Of a stretch of DNA of 64,000 nt, positions 50,905-59,933 are shown piece by piece. The position numbers and the translations under genes are program-made. Within the stretch, counting starts at the first letter, position 1; each line of letters starts with the position of its first letter. Origin of the DNA: Pelobacter seleniigenes DSM 18267 (GTDB lineage: Bacteria; Desulfobacterota; Desulfuromonadia; Desulfuromonadales; Geopsychrobacteraceae); contig NZ_JOMG01000001.1 in NCBI RefSeq assembly GCF_000711225.1, positions 124,001 to 188,000 of the forward strand. The letters run 5' to 3'. The notes beneath the pieces were generated by a model. That model did no database searches and was not told the origin of the DNA. It saw only the letters and a list, made by a program, of their open reading frames with translations.

Positions 50905-53250
50905 TTAGTGTTTCTTTGCCGCCGTAAAGGTATTTGCGACAGCATCCTGAACAATAATTGCACTGGCCTTGGTCAGGTCGACATAATAGGTGCCACCGTT
51001 CTGTACGCTATTCAGAATGGCCTGAGCATCAGCCAGTGAACTCAGGCGTTGGGTTCTCAGTACTTCTGGAGTCCCTTCTGCCGCATGCAGAGATTCGATT
51101 GGCCCACCGACATAATCGATAGCAGTCAGAGTTTTATCACCATTGATAGTTGCATAGGTCAGCTCATCTTGATGGTAGCCATCCGGCAGGTAACCCTCGT
51201 AGTCATCAACAACATCAATATAGAATTGAACGTAGTAACCGTCTTCGTCTGCTACATAATTATCCTTGGCAATGACGATACCGTCTTTAAGCAGAGGAAT
51301 AAGTGGATTGACATTCTGGGCACCGTGGAAGCCACGAACGATTTTGCCACCATCTTTCAGAATAACCTGCGCATCAAGAACCCCATTTTCTCGACCAGGT
51401 TTAAATGGACCGGTGTTTTCGATACTGCTGTAGCTAGCGTTGTTTAGCTCACTGATACCGTTGGTTGCTACCTGATAACGTTTTTCACAAAAGTTCATAA
51501 ATTCAGTAGCGATACCATCCTTGTCGTTTGCCATGGTCGAGGTCAAAGCATCGAGCATAGTCAGTTGCTTGCCGGCATTAGCCGGATTGTTGTTGTAGGC
51601 TTTCAGCGCCTGATAAACCTCAACAATGGGATATTGGTTGGTGTGCTGAGGAGAAACATAATCGACTTGAATATTCTGTGCCAGCCAGGCCAGGCCCAAT
51701 TGGAAATTCAGGCGTTTCCAACCGTTGCTTGCGGTCGGGGTGTAAAGGCCGTTGAAACCGTAACCGCCCATGTAGCCAAAGGAAACATATTCTCCCGTGT
51801 CCGGGTTTTTAACTTTAAAGACAAATGATGCCGTTCCCGTGGTATGTCCGGGGGTCGGGGTGGCCATGATCTGGATGTTGCCATAGTCCATCCAGGTGTC
51901 GTAAGTGTAATATTGAAATTTTTCCCGAAGAAATGTTTGTGACGCAGGCAATGCCCCAGCAAGATCCCAAGTATTGCCTTGAGCATCCTCAGTGATCCCG
52001 TCGATATCTTCCTTTGGACCCCAGACATTAACTGATCCACCAGCATTCTCAATCATGGTAATCAACTCGACTGCCGTACCATAATGGTCACCATGACCAT
52101 GGCTGAGCATCCAGTCGGTAACATTACGCGGGTCGTACCCCATAGCCTCAATATTCTTCCAGTATTGATAACCACTTGATGGCCAACCAGCATCAAACAC
52201 AAACAGTCTATCGTCTGAAGTATCGTTCGGGGTTCCCATGTCAGCAACCATAAGGTAGATGGCTACCTCATTATCACCGATATAATAGAAACCTTTGACA
52301 ATTTCAAAAGGTTCAGTACTGTCAGCATAAGGGGTTGAGGAAGGTTTACCTGAGACGATGTCGACGTAAGCTTTCCCAGAAACGGGATCGGTTCCTTTGT
52401 CGGCCAGCAATTGGCTACCGGTCGGAACATCCCAGGCAGGTTTGCCGTCCGATTCGTTTTGTGGCAGGAAATAATAAATGGCGACGACTTTTGCAGCATC
52501 TGCTTTGGTGAAGTTTTTATCAAAAACCAGGTAGGCTTCCTGCCGGTTGATTGTTGCGTAGTCATAATCTTTAGTTACAGGAATTGACGCAAAATCTGAT
52601 ACACTCGACAAACTGTAATCATCAGTATTGATATTATAGATGAGGGCGCTATTGGAAACAGTATAGGTTTCTTCATATCGCTTCATCGGTTCCGGCAACG
52701 CGCGCCCACTGATATCTTCGGTGAGCACGCGACCATCACCAACCGTGATCGTTTTGGTGCTGGAAGCGTCTTTTGCATAAACCCAGCCAGCAGCAACCAT
52801 CCGACCTGCTTCGTTATTGACTGGCGATAATTCCGGACCATACTTCATTGAGTCAAACACCGGTGTACCGGTTGAAACGCCCAGAACCTTGTTAAAGGTC
52901 TTTGATGGATCTTCTGGAACTGAGGCAATGTAACTTTCGGCGGACGATGTCGCGACATAATCAACCAGATAGCCCTGAACAAGATTTTCCGTAACGCTGT
53001 CAATGTTATCTGAAGCGGTCAGGTCGGATTGAACCGTGATGTTCCCTCCCTGGGTCATCATATCAACGATGACATACGACTGGCCATTGCCATTATCAAT
53101 GATTTCCGGATCAGAAACTATCAGACCATATTGCTGTGTTGTTGCTGTGGCACTGCTTTTAGTGTTGGTGTTATTGTCATCGCCACACGACCAAAGCAAT
53201 AGACACAAAGGAACAATTAATAGAGAAAACCACAGTCTGATTTTTTTCAT
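50905..53250 (-). CDS. Secreted metallo-beta-lactamase-fold lipoprotein hydrolase
   Basis: 781 residues; lipoprotein signal ending LLLWSC (Cys22). The central part (about 335-560) is a metallo-beta-lactamase fold: LFVFDAGWPSSG, the zinc motif LSHGHGDHYGTAVEL (H-x-H-x-D-H), ATPTPGHTTGTASFVF with the third His, and VDYVSPQHTNQYP as the last ligand region. A 330-residue N-terminal extension and a 200-residue C-terminal part are not recognised. GGAGG precedes ATG 53250. It is 140 bp upstream of the esterase pair on the same strand but has its own terminator. Substrate unknown. Confidence 0.85.
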   Translation of the reverse strand: MKKIRLWFSLLIVPLCLLLWSCGDDNNTNTKSSATATTQQYGLIVSDPEIIDNGNGQSYVIVDMMTQGGNITVQSDLTASDNIDSVTENLVQGYLVDYVATSSAESYIASVPEDPSKTFNKVLGVSTGTPVFDSMKYGPELSPVNNEAGRMVAAGWVYAKDASSTKTITVGDGRVLTEDISGRALPEPMKRYEETYTVSNSALIYNINTDDYSLSSVSDFASIPVTKDYDYATINRQEAYLVFDKNFTKADAAKVVAIYYFLPQNESDGKPAWDVPTGSQLLADKGTDPVSGKAYVDIVSGKPSSTPYADSTEPFEIVKGFYYIGDNEVAIYLMVADMGTPNDTSDDRLFVFDAGWPSSGYQYWKNIEAMGYDPRNVTDWMLSHGHGDHYGTAVELITMIENAGGSVNVWGPKEDIDGITEDAQGNTWDLAGALPASQTFLREKFQYYTYDTWMDYGNIQIMATPTPGHTTGTASFVFKVKNPDTGEYVSFGYMGGYGFNGLYTPTASNGWKRLNFQLGLAWLAQNIQVDYVSPQHTNQYPIVEVYQALKAYNNNPANAGKQLTMLDALTSTMANDKDGIATEFMNFCEKRYQVATNGISELNNASYSSIENTGPFKPGRENGVLDAQVILKDGGKIVRGFHGAQNVNPLIPLLKDGIVIAKDNYVADEDGYYVQFYIDVVDDYEGYLPDGYHQDELTYATINGDKTLTAIDYVGGPIESLHAAEGTPEVLRTQRLSSLADAQAILNSVQNGGTYYVDLTKASAIIVQDAVANTFTAAKKH

Positions 53251-53273
53251 ATTTCCTCCCTAAATTTAAATAG

Positions 53274-53287
53274 TTGCCATAAGGCAA
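53274..53287. promoter_or_regulatory. TTGCC-N4-GGCAA inverted repeat upstream of the metallo-hydrolase gene
   Basis: TTGCCATAAGGCAA, 24 bases from ATG 53250. It has the same geometry and distance as TTGCATCACTGCAA before the second esterase. Confidence 0.4.
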
Positions 53288-53525
53288 GTTAAGTTCAGTA
53301 ACCAACGGAAACTGAACGTAGAAGACCAAATAAAAAAGAAAAATATTTCGCTTACTTATTTCAATTTTAAGATATCTCTATCAAGCTTTACTTAAACGTA
53401 CAGACATGAGTCGCTAGGCTCGGATATAAATTATTATTTTAATTATCTTTCAAACCTTTATATAATTTTCCAACTTCATTCAATAATCAGAATATCAACA
53501 TAACAATTTAAACAAATTCCGCATT

Positions 53526-53541
53526 ATGATAGCGCTATCAT
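53526..53541. promoter_or_regulatory. ATGATAGCGCTATCAT palindrome
   Basis: A perfect 16-bp palindrome with a central CG, typical in form of LacI-family operators. It lies in the 400-bp AT-rich gap (53251-53651) between the metallo-hydrolase start and the AraC gene. No LacI-type gene is in the window. Confidence 0.5.
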
Positions 53542-53651
53542 TTATATGGATATTAATTTTTATTCCGGACCTTGTCTTCCAAATCCATCCTTTTTTTTAT
53601 AGATACTTCTGATAAATTTGATTTACTGCAAAAAGAAGTTAACGCTCGGGA

Positions 53652-54770
53652 TTAGTAAGCTCTGTAGCGTGCCGGGGTTTGCTTCATGTAGCGTTTAAAG
53701 ACACCCGTTAAGTGCGACTGACTGGAAAAACCTGTTGAGGTAGCAATTTCTGCCAGGCTTTTCTGGGGTTCGGAACGCAATAGATAAGCTGCACGGTCAA
53801 TACGTTTCTGAGTAACATATTTGTGAGGTGGGGCTCCAAAGGTTGCACTGAACAGTGCACAGAAATAACTCGGACTCAAGTCCAATGCTTCGGCCATGTT
53901 TTCGATTGTCAGATTTGAGCCGAGAGAGGCGTCGATAAGTTCAGTAATTTTTGCCTTATGCTTAAATGACATCTTCTGTGGGGCATCCAGTGTCAAACTC
54001 TTGATACCATAATGCTGATCCAGCAGCCCCAAAATGGTAAGCGACAGTCCTTCTGCAAACATTGGCCCATTCCGTAAGCCCATTTCCAGTTCTTGCGCCA
54101 ACAAAATAACCAACCTTCTGAACTTGTTATCGACGCAGCCAAACTTTGTTTGCAGATCAAAAGTATGGGACCGTTCAGGTAAATAACGTTGGATAAAGCT
54201 TTTGGGCAGGCTCAGGCGCAACCCCATCCCCGCCTCACCGTCTCCGTGCCCACTATCCAATTCATAGCTGGCACCATGAACATGAAACATGGGCGGCATA
54301 CTGACCACTTCAGTGCGTTTAAGTCCCTGCCGGATCCAGCGAGTTCTTTTCCCTGTCACCCTGAGCAAAATCATGGGGATTCCAGTAAATTGCGGTCCAA
54401 ACTCTGTAGCAGTTGCAACAACAGATTTAACAATCTGCGGGCCATGCCAATCAGGCGGAGTAAACAATAGCGGCTGGCCGTTTTTTTTCAGAACCTCTGA
54501 GCAATGGCTTACCAGCAAGGATTTATCTTCAATCACCTTGAGTGCCTTCACTGTCGTTTCGACTAAAAGCCATCCATGAGTGATAGGGGCACCTCCAGAC
54601 AGAAGATTTCTATTGGATTCCAAAGCCCCAACTAAGTTTTTTTTCAGACAGTTGCCATCCGGAAAATCAAAATCGCAACTAGCCCTTTTCTGATTTGGAA
54701 ACGAGCAATTTTCCGTAATGGCAATAAAATCAAGGACTTGTACTGAGACGTAGTACTTTACGTCCCACAA
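53652..54770 (-). CDS. AraC-family transcriptional regulator
   Basis: A frame of up to 372 residues. The C-terminal 100 residues are an AraC/XylS double helix-turn-helix: SNLTIENMAEALDLSPSYFC, ALFSATFGAPPHKYVTQKRI, DRAAYLLRSE and SLAEIATSTGFSSQSHLTGV FKRYMKQTPARYR. The N-terminal sensor half is unassigned. The first 40 codons fall inside the structured repeat at 54650-54835 and are unlikely to be native, so the true start is probably downstream (no ATG with a good ribosome site; TTG or GTG possible), giving about 330 residues, usual for the family. It is a candidate regulator of the adjacent hydrolases. Confidence 0.85.
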   Translation of the reverse strand: MWDVKYYVSVQVLDFIAITENCSFPNQKRASCDFDFPDGNCLKKNLVGALESNRNLLSGGAPITHGWLLVETTVKALKVIEDKSLLVSHCSEVLKKNGQPLLFTPPDWHGPQIVKSVVATATEFGPQFTGIPMILLRVTGKRTRWIRQGLKRTEVVSMPPMFHVHGASYELDSGHGDGEAGMGLRLSLPKSFIQRYLPERSHTFDLQTKFGCVDNKFRRLVILLAQELEMGLRNGPMFAEGLSLTILGLLDQHYGIKSLTLDAPQKMSFKHKAKITELIDASLGSNLTIENMAEALDLSPSYFCALFSATFGAPPHKYVTQKRIDRAAYLLRSEPQKSLAEIATSTGFSSQSHLTGVFKRYMKQTPARYRAY

Positions 54771-54835
54771 GCAAGTCCGCAGATTGACGCCGCCACAGCG
54801 GAAAAGAGCCGTTTCCGGACAAAACTAGATAACTC
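54650..54835. repeat. Structured dispersed element, copy 1
   Basis: About 186 bases, similar throughout to 63706-63893 in the same orientation. Pairings conserved in both copies: a 5' hairpin (AGTTGC with GCAACT); a long-range stem GGAAACG (54697-54703) with CGTTTCC (54810-54816); TTTTCCG (54709-54715) with CGGAAAA (54799-54805); a central stem GGACTT (54734-54739) with AAGTCC (54773-54778) enclosing hairpin GACGTA-N6-TACGTC; and CCGC-CACA-GCGG. No protein-coding capacity. It overlaps the 5' end of the AraC reading frame. Confidence 0.75.
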
Positions 54836-55044
54836 TTGAGGATTAAGCAGCAAGATGAACTTTGAACCATGGTAATTTCATAACTGGGCGTTTCTTAGAA
54901 TGAGCAAAACACATACCAAATATTGTTCTATCCGAAATTGTGCAAGCTCATAAGCGGGAATATTTAAAAAAACAACTGTTTAGCCGAAAAACCAATGGCA
55001 CAAACCAGAAAATTGATGTAACAGAGAAGATCAACAACAACACT

Positions 55045-55063
55045 TTGTTGCAAACTGCAACAA
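55045..55063. promoter_or_regulatory. Inverted repeat upstream of the PrpR-type regulator gene
   Basis: TTGTTGCAAACTGCAACAA: perfect 8+3+8 inverted repeat, 45 bases before ATG 55109. A further TTGTTGCA occurs at 55085. Likely an operator, perhaps autoregulatory. Confidence 0.5.
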
Positions 55064-55108
55064 TCATGGCATATTGTCAAATATTTGTTGCAGAAGAAAG
55101 GCATCCGA

Positions 55109-57088
55109 ATGGCGAAAATCCTCTATATTGTTCCTAATGAACAAGGAAAAATAAGAATAAATGCCCTACTTGAAGAGCATCGGAAGGATTATATAAAGTC
55201 TTACCCCGCAAGGAGCTATGTTGACGTTGAGGTCGTCGTCGGAATCGACGCCGTCCCTCTTGTCCCAAGAGGACTGAATGCCGATGCCATCGTTGCGCGC
55301 GGCATATTGGCAACCAATCTCATTAAGGCGATCCCTTCAGTCCCGGTTATCCGGGTACCAGTTACGACTGCCGACATAACCCTCGCGGTGCAAGCCCTGG
55401 AAAAAAATGGTCAGCTCCAGCATAAAATTGCCGTCATCGGACTGGGCCTTGTTCCTTATCAAATTCAAAGAGCCGAAGAGATCTGCGGCAAGGAGTTGAT
55501 ATTAATAGAACCTCACCACCATGCCGCCGGTACAGGCGCCATATCCGACCTTTTCAGATATGCCTTAGAAAATGGCTGTCGTCATTTCATAGGAGGAGCA
55601 ACGGTCGTCAAGCTTGCACAGTCCGCCGGGTTCCAGGCAAGGCTATTACATTCAAGTTCAGAATCAATTTGGGCAGCTCTTACACAAGTTCAGCAAATTT
55701 CTGAAATTAAGCGTCAATCGCGTGAGCATACCGTACGTTTTGAAACAATTTTCAACCATTCTGGTGAAGGTATCATAGCGATAGATCATGAAAAGAAAAT
55801 CGTGCAGATCAACCCTACTGCGGCCCAAATTCTCCAGGTCGATGAAATAAACTCGTTGGGTTCCAGCATTGAAGACATTATTCCTGATAGCACTTTCAAA
55901 TCCCTGTTAGCAAAAAACAGGAATTATTCAAACGTCCTCCTGAAATCAAAAAGTAACCAAATCATATTAAACAAAGATGTCACATCACTTGGAAATGAAG
56001 AGATCGGAAGTATTTTAACGTTCCAGGAGATCTCCAGAGTTCAGCTGAGAGAAACCAAGATCCGTAAAAGATTACACCATAGGGATCACCATGCAAAACA
56101 CACCTTTGAACACATTCTTGGCAAGAGCAAAATCATGTGCGACACCATTGGAAAAGCAAAATCATTTGCTGGCGTCTCCTCAAGCGTACTGATAGTCGGC
56201 GAAACAGGTACAGGAAAAGAGCTTTTCGCTCAGAGTATGCATAATGCCAGCATCAGAAAAGATGCATCTTTCGTTGCCGTAAACTGCGCAGCCATACCTG
56301 ACAATCTGCTGGAAAGCGAATTTTTCGGTTATATTGGCGGTGCGTTCACGGGAGCAGCAAAAGAAGGAAAAATGGGTCTGTTTGAAATTGCTCACAATGG
56401 AACTATTTTCCTCGATGAAATTGCGGAAATACCATTAAGCTTACAAAGTAAATTACTGCGGGTCATTCAGGAAGGCGAAGTCATGCGTTTGGGACATGAC
56501 AAGATCATTCCCGTCGATGTAAGAATATTTTGCGCCACCAATCAAAACCTTTGGCAACTGGTGGAAGATGGCAAGTTCAGGGCGGATCTGTATTTCCGCC
56601 TGTCCGTATTGCACCTGAATATTCCATCGCTAAAAGAACGACAAGAAGATATCGAAATTCTCGCAGATCACTTTATCAATCAATTTTCGTCCAGCCATGC
56701 CCTGCAAAAAGCACACTTAACCGTTGCGGCAAAAAAAACACTTCGCACTTACCCCTGGGTTGGAAATATCAGAGAATTAAGTAATGTCTGCGAACAACTC
56801 ATAGTTCTGAATCAGACCGGATCAATTGATAAAGAGGAAATACAAGCAGTCTTGAAATCCAGATATCAGAACCACAGAAATACACAAATTTCTCCACAAC
56901 CACATAAGGCTGAAATATTTCCCCCAGTGTCATTTTCTCTCCATAACCAGCAAAGAAACCTTATTATTGAGGCCCTTCGTGAAAATAATTTTAATCGCAG
57001 CAAAACGGCGCAGAGCCTGGGTATCGACCGATCCACCTTATGGAGAAAGATGAAAGAATATAATATTACTCCTTTCTCCCTTGGCTGA
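55109..57088 (+). CDS. PrpR-type sigma-54-dependent transcriptional activator
   Basis: 659 residues. The N-terminal about 180 residues are a PrpR_N sensor domain (KILYIVPNEQGKIRINALLE, DAIVARGILATNLIKAIPSV PVIRVPVTTADI, IGGATVVKLAQSAGF). Then come a PAS domain (about 200-310) and an AAA+ domain with Walker A GETGTGKE, the sigma-54-contacting GGAFTGA loop, Walker B GTIFLDEI and the RADLYFRLSVL arginine region. A Fis-type helix-turn-helix ends the protein (NNFNRSKTAQSLGIDRSTLWRKM). ATG 55109 after AAAGG is preferred to TTG 55085. PrpR-type sensors bind small organic acids or acyl compounds, fitting control of nearby esterases (inference). Confidence 0.93.
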   Translation: MAKILYIVPNEQGKIRINALLEEHRKDYIKSYPARSYVDVEVVVGIDAVPLVPRGLNADAIVARGILATNLIKAIPSVPVIRVPVTTADITLAVQALEKNGQLQHKIAVIGLGLVPYQIQRAEEICGKELILIEPHHHAAGTGAISDLFRYALENGCRHFIGGATVVKLAQSAGFQARLLHSSSESIWAALTQVQQISEIKRQSREHTVRFETIFNHSGEGIIAIDHEKKIVQINPTAAQILQVDEINSLGSSIEDIIPDSTFKSLLAKNRNYSNVLLKSKSNQIILNKDVTSLGNEEIGSILTFQEISRVQLRETKIRKRLHHRDHHAKHTFEHILGKSKIMCDTIGKAKSFAGVSSSVLIVGETGTGKELFAQSMHNASIRKDASFVAVNCAAIPDNLLESEFFGYIGGAFTGAAKEGKMGLFEIAHNGTIFLDEIAEIPLSLQSKLLRVIQEGEVMRLGHDKIIPVDVRIFCATNQNLWQLVEDGKFRADLYFRLSVLHLNIPSLKERQEDIEILADHFINQFSSSHALQKAHLTVAAKKTLRTYPWVGNIRELSNVCEQLIVLNQTGSIDKEEIQAVLKSRYQNHRNTQISPQPHKAEIFPPVSFSLHNQQRNLIIEALRENNFNRSKTAQSLGIDRSTLWRKMKEYNITPFSLG

Positions 57089-57159
57089 TATTGGATTGTC
57101 TCAAATCTTGAAGAGCTTTAAAAGCAGGCCTGGGCGCAGAAAACGCATGGAAAAACAAA

Positions 57160-57417
57160 GTGGAGAAATGCGATTTTTTTGTACTGGTCTCCAAAAAGCA
57201 TGAGGAAAAATGGGTTTTCAACAAGAAACAGATCTATGAAATCATTTTGTACAACAAGCAAGTCTACGGAAACCGAACAGACAACAAAGAAGGCAAGCAG
57301 GTCGAAATGGATCTTGATATCGAGGTAAACGGCCGTCCGTTAACGTCTTTATTTGAAAAAAATTGCAATAATTTCGATCCTATCATTGAGGCGCTACGGG
57401 TCCAAAGATCCAACTGA
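57160..57417 (+). CDS. Small hypothetical protein
   Basis: An 85-codon frame starting with GTG and lying in the 450-bp gap between two convergent genes. It is charged and helical, with DLDIEVNGRPLTSLFEKN as the only distinctive stretch. No signal peptide, no membrane helix, no recognised family and no clear ribosome site. It could be a real small gene or chance; the moderate length and amino-acid balance favour reporting it. Confidence 0.3.
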   Translation: MEKCDFFVLVSKKHEEKWVFNKKQIYEIILYNKQVYGNRTDNKEGKQVEMDLDIEVNGRPLTSLFEKNCNNFDPIIEALRVQRSN

Positions 57418-57534
57418 GAGGCACAGAGCCCCTTCGCCTCTGATTTTTAAGTAAACATAACAAGTCTAAGCAAGAGAGTTGCCCTTTTACGCCTTAATTC
57501 CTTTTATGAATTAGACACATAGCCAGCAAGACAA

Positions 57535-58326
57535 TTATTTTCTTCCAGCGATAATCAGGTGGTGATTTATGAAACTTGAGCCTGGAAGATGGAATGATGC
57601 GACATCAGGAAGTGGGGCCAGCCAATCTATCATTTCAACTGGAGCCTTTTTTACCATCTGAATCAAATTCTGTACAACTGCGTCAGAATCTACCACCCTC
57701 CTTGCCCATTTATCGAATTCGTGCCGCTTGGTTAAGCATTCAGTATGTTCAATTATAAATCCTGCCGATCTGAACATTTCACACCATTCATCCTCTGAGT
57801 ACGCCCTGTTGTGCGCTGGATCCCGAAGTTGTTCAAAGTCATCTATAAGTCGTCCTGCAGCTCTATTTTTCGGTAATACCTGATCCTGCATGACAAAAAG
57901 GCCACTCGGTCTGAGCACCCGATAGGCTTCATTCACAAATTTTTGGCATTCGGGAAAATGATGAGGAGCTATCCGGCAGGTGACAAGGTCAAAAGTCTTA
58001 TCTTCAAAAGGAAGATCTTCGGCATCCGCATGTTTAAATTCAATGTTAGTCACATTTTTTTGATTGCGTACAAATTGTTCTGCGGATGCAAGCATATTTG
58101 GAGTGATATCCGTAGCGACAACCTTCTTTACATATGCAGAGAGAGCCAAAGCAGTATGTCCCCCTCCTGTTGCAACATCAAGGGCCTCCCAGGATTTTTG
58201 AGGATTTGCTATGGCGATTAAGCGAGCAAGATCATCCCCTTTGGCATGGGTTTCACTTTTTACATAAGCATCGCCAACTTTGCTGAACGATTCAATAGAG
58301 CGTTGTTTAGAGTCGTTTTTTGTCAT
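57535..58326 (-). CDS. UbiE/type 11 SAM-dependent methyltransferase
   Basis: A 263-residue Rossmann methyltransferase: start MTKNDSKQRSIESFSKVGDA YVKSETHAKG typical of its subgroup, motif I ALDVATGGGHTALALSAYV, ATDITPNM, HADAEDLPFEDKTFDLVTCR and EAYRVLRPSGLFVMQD. The frame continues upstream to 58377, but ATG 58326 has AAAGGG at good distance and matches the family start. Substrate unknown. It is downstream of an SDR gene on the same strand, separated by 150 bp. Confidence 0.88.
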   Translation of the reverse strand: MTKNDSKQRSIESFSKVGDAYVKSETHAKGDDLARLIAIANPQKSWEALDVATGGGHTALALSAYVKKVVATDITPNMLASAEQFVRNQKNVTNIEFKHADAEDLPFEDKTFDLVTCRIAPHHFPECQKFVNEAYRVLRPSGLFVMQDQVLPKNRAAGRLIDDFEQLRDPAHNRAYSEDEWCEMFRSAGFIIEHTECLTKRHEFDKWARRVVDSDAVVQNLIQMVKKAPVEMIDWLAPLPDVASFHLPGSSFINHHLIIAGRK

Positions 58327-58479
58327 CAGAAGTGCCCTTTCTGCAGCGGGGTGCCCAAAGTTCTGTGCCAGGTTCATAAACTGAGGTGTTTCTCCAGCCG
58401 CCCGGGGAAACGGATCGCCAACTTGATCCGATTATGTTTCGCTCAACTTCAAACAGTTAACATTATAGAGAGCACGATT

Positions 58480-59178
58480 TTACCACCTCACAGGCTTACC
58501 AAAACGATCCAGGTATTGAAGGCCCGTTTTCCCTTCTTGAGAAACAATAGTATCAACAATATCGCCAATCACTTCTTCAACGGTAAATTTAGCTTCTTTG
58601 CCGCCCATGTCTGTTTTAATCCAGCCAGGGGCTAACAGTAGAAGTGCGTGATTTTTTCCCTTTCGCACAGCAAAACTTCTCATAATCATGTTCAGTGCTG
58701 CTTTACTTGCTCGATAAACGTCGTTACCACCATTTTCGTTGTCGGCAATGCTCCCTTGTCCCGATGACATAACACCAACAACGCCACCCTGCCGAACATT
58801 CTCGGTGAGTTGTTCAAGCACCCGCATTGGGGAAAGCGTATTCGTCACCATGACGCGAACAAACTCTTCCGTTGAAATCTCACCGATGGTTTCTTGCATG
58901 CCCTTTTCGTTGGCGACACCCGCACTCACAAAAAGGAGGTCCAATGATTCTCCAATTAAATTGGATTTAAGGCGTTCAATTTGAGATGGGATTGTCATAT
59001 CGAGATATTTGACCTGAAGTTTACCATCCCACTTTTCAGCCAGACTATGGAGCTCAGTTCTGTTGCCCTCTCGGACAGTTCCAATGACGTTCCAATTTCG
59101 ATTTAATAGTTCTTCTGCAATAGCGAATCCAAGGCCTCTTGAAGCCCCGACAATGAGAGCCGTCTTGATTTTCGACAT
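58480..59178 (-). CDS. Short-chain dehydrogenase/reductase
   Basis: A 232-residue classical-type SDR. Nucleotide-binding ALIVGASRGLGFAIAEEL, the NAG-like loop VSAGVAN, a Ser preceding the active site (MSSGQGS) and the catalytic YxxxK in NDVYRASKAALNMIM, then LAPGWIKTDMGG. NADP preference is suggested by the Arg after the second strand (TVREGN). GGAGG precedes ATG 59178. Substrate unknown. The upstream DNA holds an IS200 fragment, so this pair may have arrived with mobile DNA. Confidence 0.9.
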   Translation of the reverse strand: MSKIKTALIVGASRGLGFAIAEELLNRNWNVIGTVREGNRTELHSLAEKWDGKLQVKYLDMTIPSQIERLKSNLIGESLDLLFVSAGVANEKGMQETIGEISTEEFVRVMVTNTLSPMRVLEQLTENVRQGGVVGVMSSGQGSIADNENGGNDVYRASKAALNMIMRSFAVRKGKNHALLLLAPGWIKTDMGGKEAKFTVEEVIGDIVDTIVSQEGKTGLQYLDRFGKPVRW

Positions 59179-59256
59179 ATTTCCTCCACCAGATTCAACG
59201 CATTGGTGCGTAGCGTCTCAGCTGTAAAGCGATTAGGGGGCCGCCTGAAGGCTGCT

Positions 59257-59402
59257 AGTTGAGCATGACCTTCCAGAACCAAGTTTTCTCGCTGCCAAGC
59301 CAGGTCCCGAATGACTTCTCCAAGATGCTGCCGGATTGGACCATAAAGTATTTTCCGGCGGCACTTCGGTATCCAAAAATGTAGCATGGTCCTTGCTTTA
59401 CT
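59257..59402 (-). pseudogene. IS200/IS605-family transposase (TnpA) fragment
   Basis: Minus-strand translation gives MLHFWIPKCRRKILYGPIRQ followed by HLGEVIRDLAWQRENLVLEGHAQ. These match the stretch of IS200-type TnpA that runs through PKYRRKVLYG, LGEV, LA-QKE and EGHLMPDHVH. The match stops at the point where the HUH motif and the rest of the transposase should follow. A decayed remnant without function, between the SDR and a Cys-rich small gene. Confidence 0.65.
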
Positions 59403-59607
59403 ATACCGGATGACTTAAAGCTTTGTATGTTGTTCAACAGAAGCCTCCTTTTCTGTAAACGTTGAGAGGTTCAAAGAGGGGAAGCTTTCAATGACTTCAG
59501 GAACTGTCAAACTTTTCGGGTCCCCCGGCAACGCCAGGAGGATTCCATTCGTACTCAATTTGTATAACTACGGCAACCTACTGCATGCACTCAGGAGGAA
59601 TCAACTC

Positions 59608-59826
59608 ATGTCCACACGAAAATCTCCTAAAGACCTCGAACTCAAACCAGAAGATCTAGGGGGCTTTGATATAAAGGATTTAAAATGTCACGCTTGCAGC
59701 GGCTACGGTAGTTGTGGTTATCGGATGTATCGATTGCTGGATGGAAAACCCGTGCTTATATGTCAATTACGCAAACAGCAACTTATTGAAGAACGCGACC
59801 AACAGAGTGCTGAAGCATCAGAGTGA
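59608..59826 (+). CDS. Cysteine-rich small protein
   Basis: 72 residues behind an excellent AGGAGGAATC site. Basic and acidic N-terminus (MSTRKSPKDLELKPEDLGGF), then KCHACSGYGSCGYRMYRLLD with CxxC plus a third Cys and a fourth Cys in LICQLRKQQL, which could hold a small metal site. It ends in a charged helix. Family not recognised. It is convergent with ovoA, whose stop is 108 bases away; a longer frame from 59491 is rejected for lack of a ribosome site. Confidence 0.65.
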   Translation: MSTRKSPKDLELKPEDLGGFDIKDLKCHACSGYGSCGYRMYRLLDGKPVLICQLRKQQLIEERDQQSAEASE

Positions 59827-59933
59827 CTCGTCCCCTGATGCTCCAAAGCCTGTTTCGCTCTTCCAACAAAAACTCTTATTCCAACGGCCAATCGGCAACA
59901 CTGTGTGAGCACGCAAAACATCAGATATCAGCA

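Noticed and set aside
59491-59607. N-terminal extension of the Cys-rich small protein
   Set aside because: No ribosome site at 59491, while ATG 59608 has AGGAGGAATC; the extension reads as untranslated leader.
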